This document shows positions 63,853 to 64,000 of a stretch of 64,000 nt of DNA, piece by piece. The notes under the pieces were generated by a model that ran no database searches, was not told where the DNA came from, and saw only the letters and a list, made by a program, of their open reading frames with translations. Position numbers and translations under genes: made by a program. The DNA is from Glaciecola sp964446865 (GTDB lineage: Bacteria; Pseudomonadota; Gammaproteobacteria; Enterobacterales; Alteromonadaceae), in the NCBI GenBank assembly GCA_964446865.1, contig CAYURD010000001.1, positions 62,001 through 126,000 on the forward strand. Reading direction: 5' to 3'. Position 1 is the first letter of the stretch. The number at the start of each line of letters is the position of its first letter.

Positions 63853-64000
63853 CAGCCGATACCGCCCGAAAATTTAAGCACAGCCCCTTGTTGAGCTCGA
63901 TGAATAGCTTGAAATGCAGCCTTAAGCTGGTGTTTTTCAATAGATGATAAATCAGATACCCTAACAAAATTATCATCAACATGGTTGGTCAATTGGTGGC
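63852..64000 (-). CDS. DUF294-type nucleotidyltransferase (CBS/cyclic-nucleotide-binding family), C-terminus only
   Basis: The last 49 codons of a gene that begins beyond the right edge. It ends VRVSDLSSIEKHQLKAAFQA then IHRAQQGAVLKFSGGIG, which resembles the C-terminal domain of DUF294 proteins (LS-E--HLKDAF--I---Q). These proteins are usually next to a DnaQ-like exonuclease, as here. Confidence 0.7.
   Translation of the reverse strand, partial: HQLTNHVDDNFVRVSDLSSIEKHQLKAAFQAIHRAQQGAVLKFSGGIG

Overview
The window reads as chromosomal DNA of a marine gammaproteobacterium of the order Alteromonadales, close to Alteromonas, Glaciecola or Paraglaciecola. The reasons are a moderate-to-low G+C content, a Pseudomonas-type isocitrate lyase, SrmB-RdgB-HemW in a row, GspA/GspB, LapG/LapD, a PL6 alginate lyase, an Oar-like TonB receptor, and a PEP-CTERM-like protein beside exopolysaccharide genes. 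I see no transposase, integrase, prophage, CRISPR array or rRNA. It looks like core chromosome with some niche-specific genes.

Layout. 1-2062 (minus): a SecD-family gene running off the left edge, probably a second divergent copy, and a small secreted protein with tandem repeats. 2413-7551 (plus): glyoxylate shunt, with isocitrate lyase, a LysR regulator and malate synthase G. 7614-12622: leuABCD behind a leucine-rich leader peptide and an attenuator. 12716-16263: an HD-GYP protein convergent with gspA-gspB; the GspB carries the same N-terminal domain as the HD-GYP protein. 16745-19930: multidomain PL6 alginate lyase lipoprotein. 20122-23231: srmB-rdgB-hemW. 23306-25605: two secreted DUF1566 proteins. 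25694-27210: response regulator-CheC protein and PAS protein. 27294-28801: LrgA/LrgB operon with a small unknown protein. 29074-29150: a CAT-anticodon tRNA, probably Ile2, whose 3' end overlaps an octaheme cytochrome c gene on the other strand; moaD lies just upstream of that gene.

31702-36792 holds two divergent GGDEF-EAL proteins. 36949-52731 is dominated by envelope and exopolysaccharide genes: GDP-mannose synthesis (manC-type), a sulfotransferase, a PEP-CTERM-like protein, two O-antigen ligase/polymerase-like proteins, LapG-LapD, and a minus-strand operon of outer-membrane barrel, Wza-like export protein, Wzc-like tyrosine kinase, PHP phosphatase and a VpsP-like TPR protein. 52945-55452: histone-deacetylase-like enzyme, a CapW/BrxR-like WYL regulator and a TerB-like protein. 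55552-58692: a large TonB receptor. 58925-60791: udk-nupC nucleoside salvage. The right end has a 2-oxoglutarate oxygenase, a transglutaminase-like TPR lipoprotein, a DnaQ-like exonuclease and the C-terminus of a DUF294-type nucleotidyltransferase.

A recurring theme is cyclic-di-GMP and surface attachment: one intact GGDEF-EAL protein, one with only EAL intact, a doubly degenerate LapD, a degenerate HD-GYP, and LapG protease all lie within about 32 kb of polysaccharide genes. The least expected observations are the HD-GYP-type N-terminal domain on GspB, the well-formed leu attenuator, two genes (octaheme cytochrome, second Wzy) whose conserved N-termini seem to start at ATC behind good Shine-Dalgarno sequences, and an orphan CapW/BrxR-like regulator.
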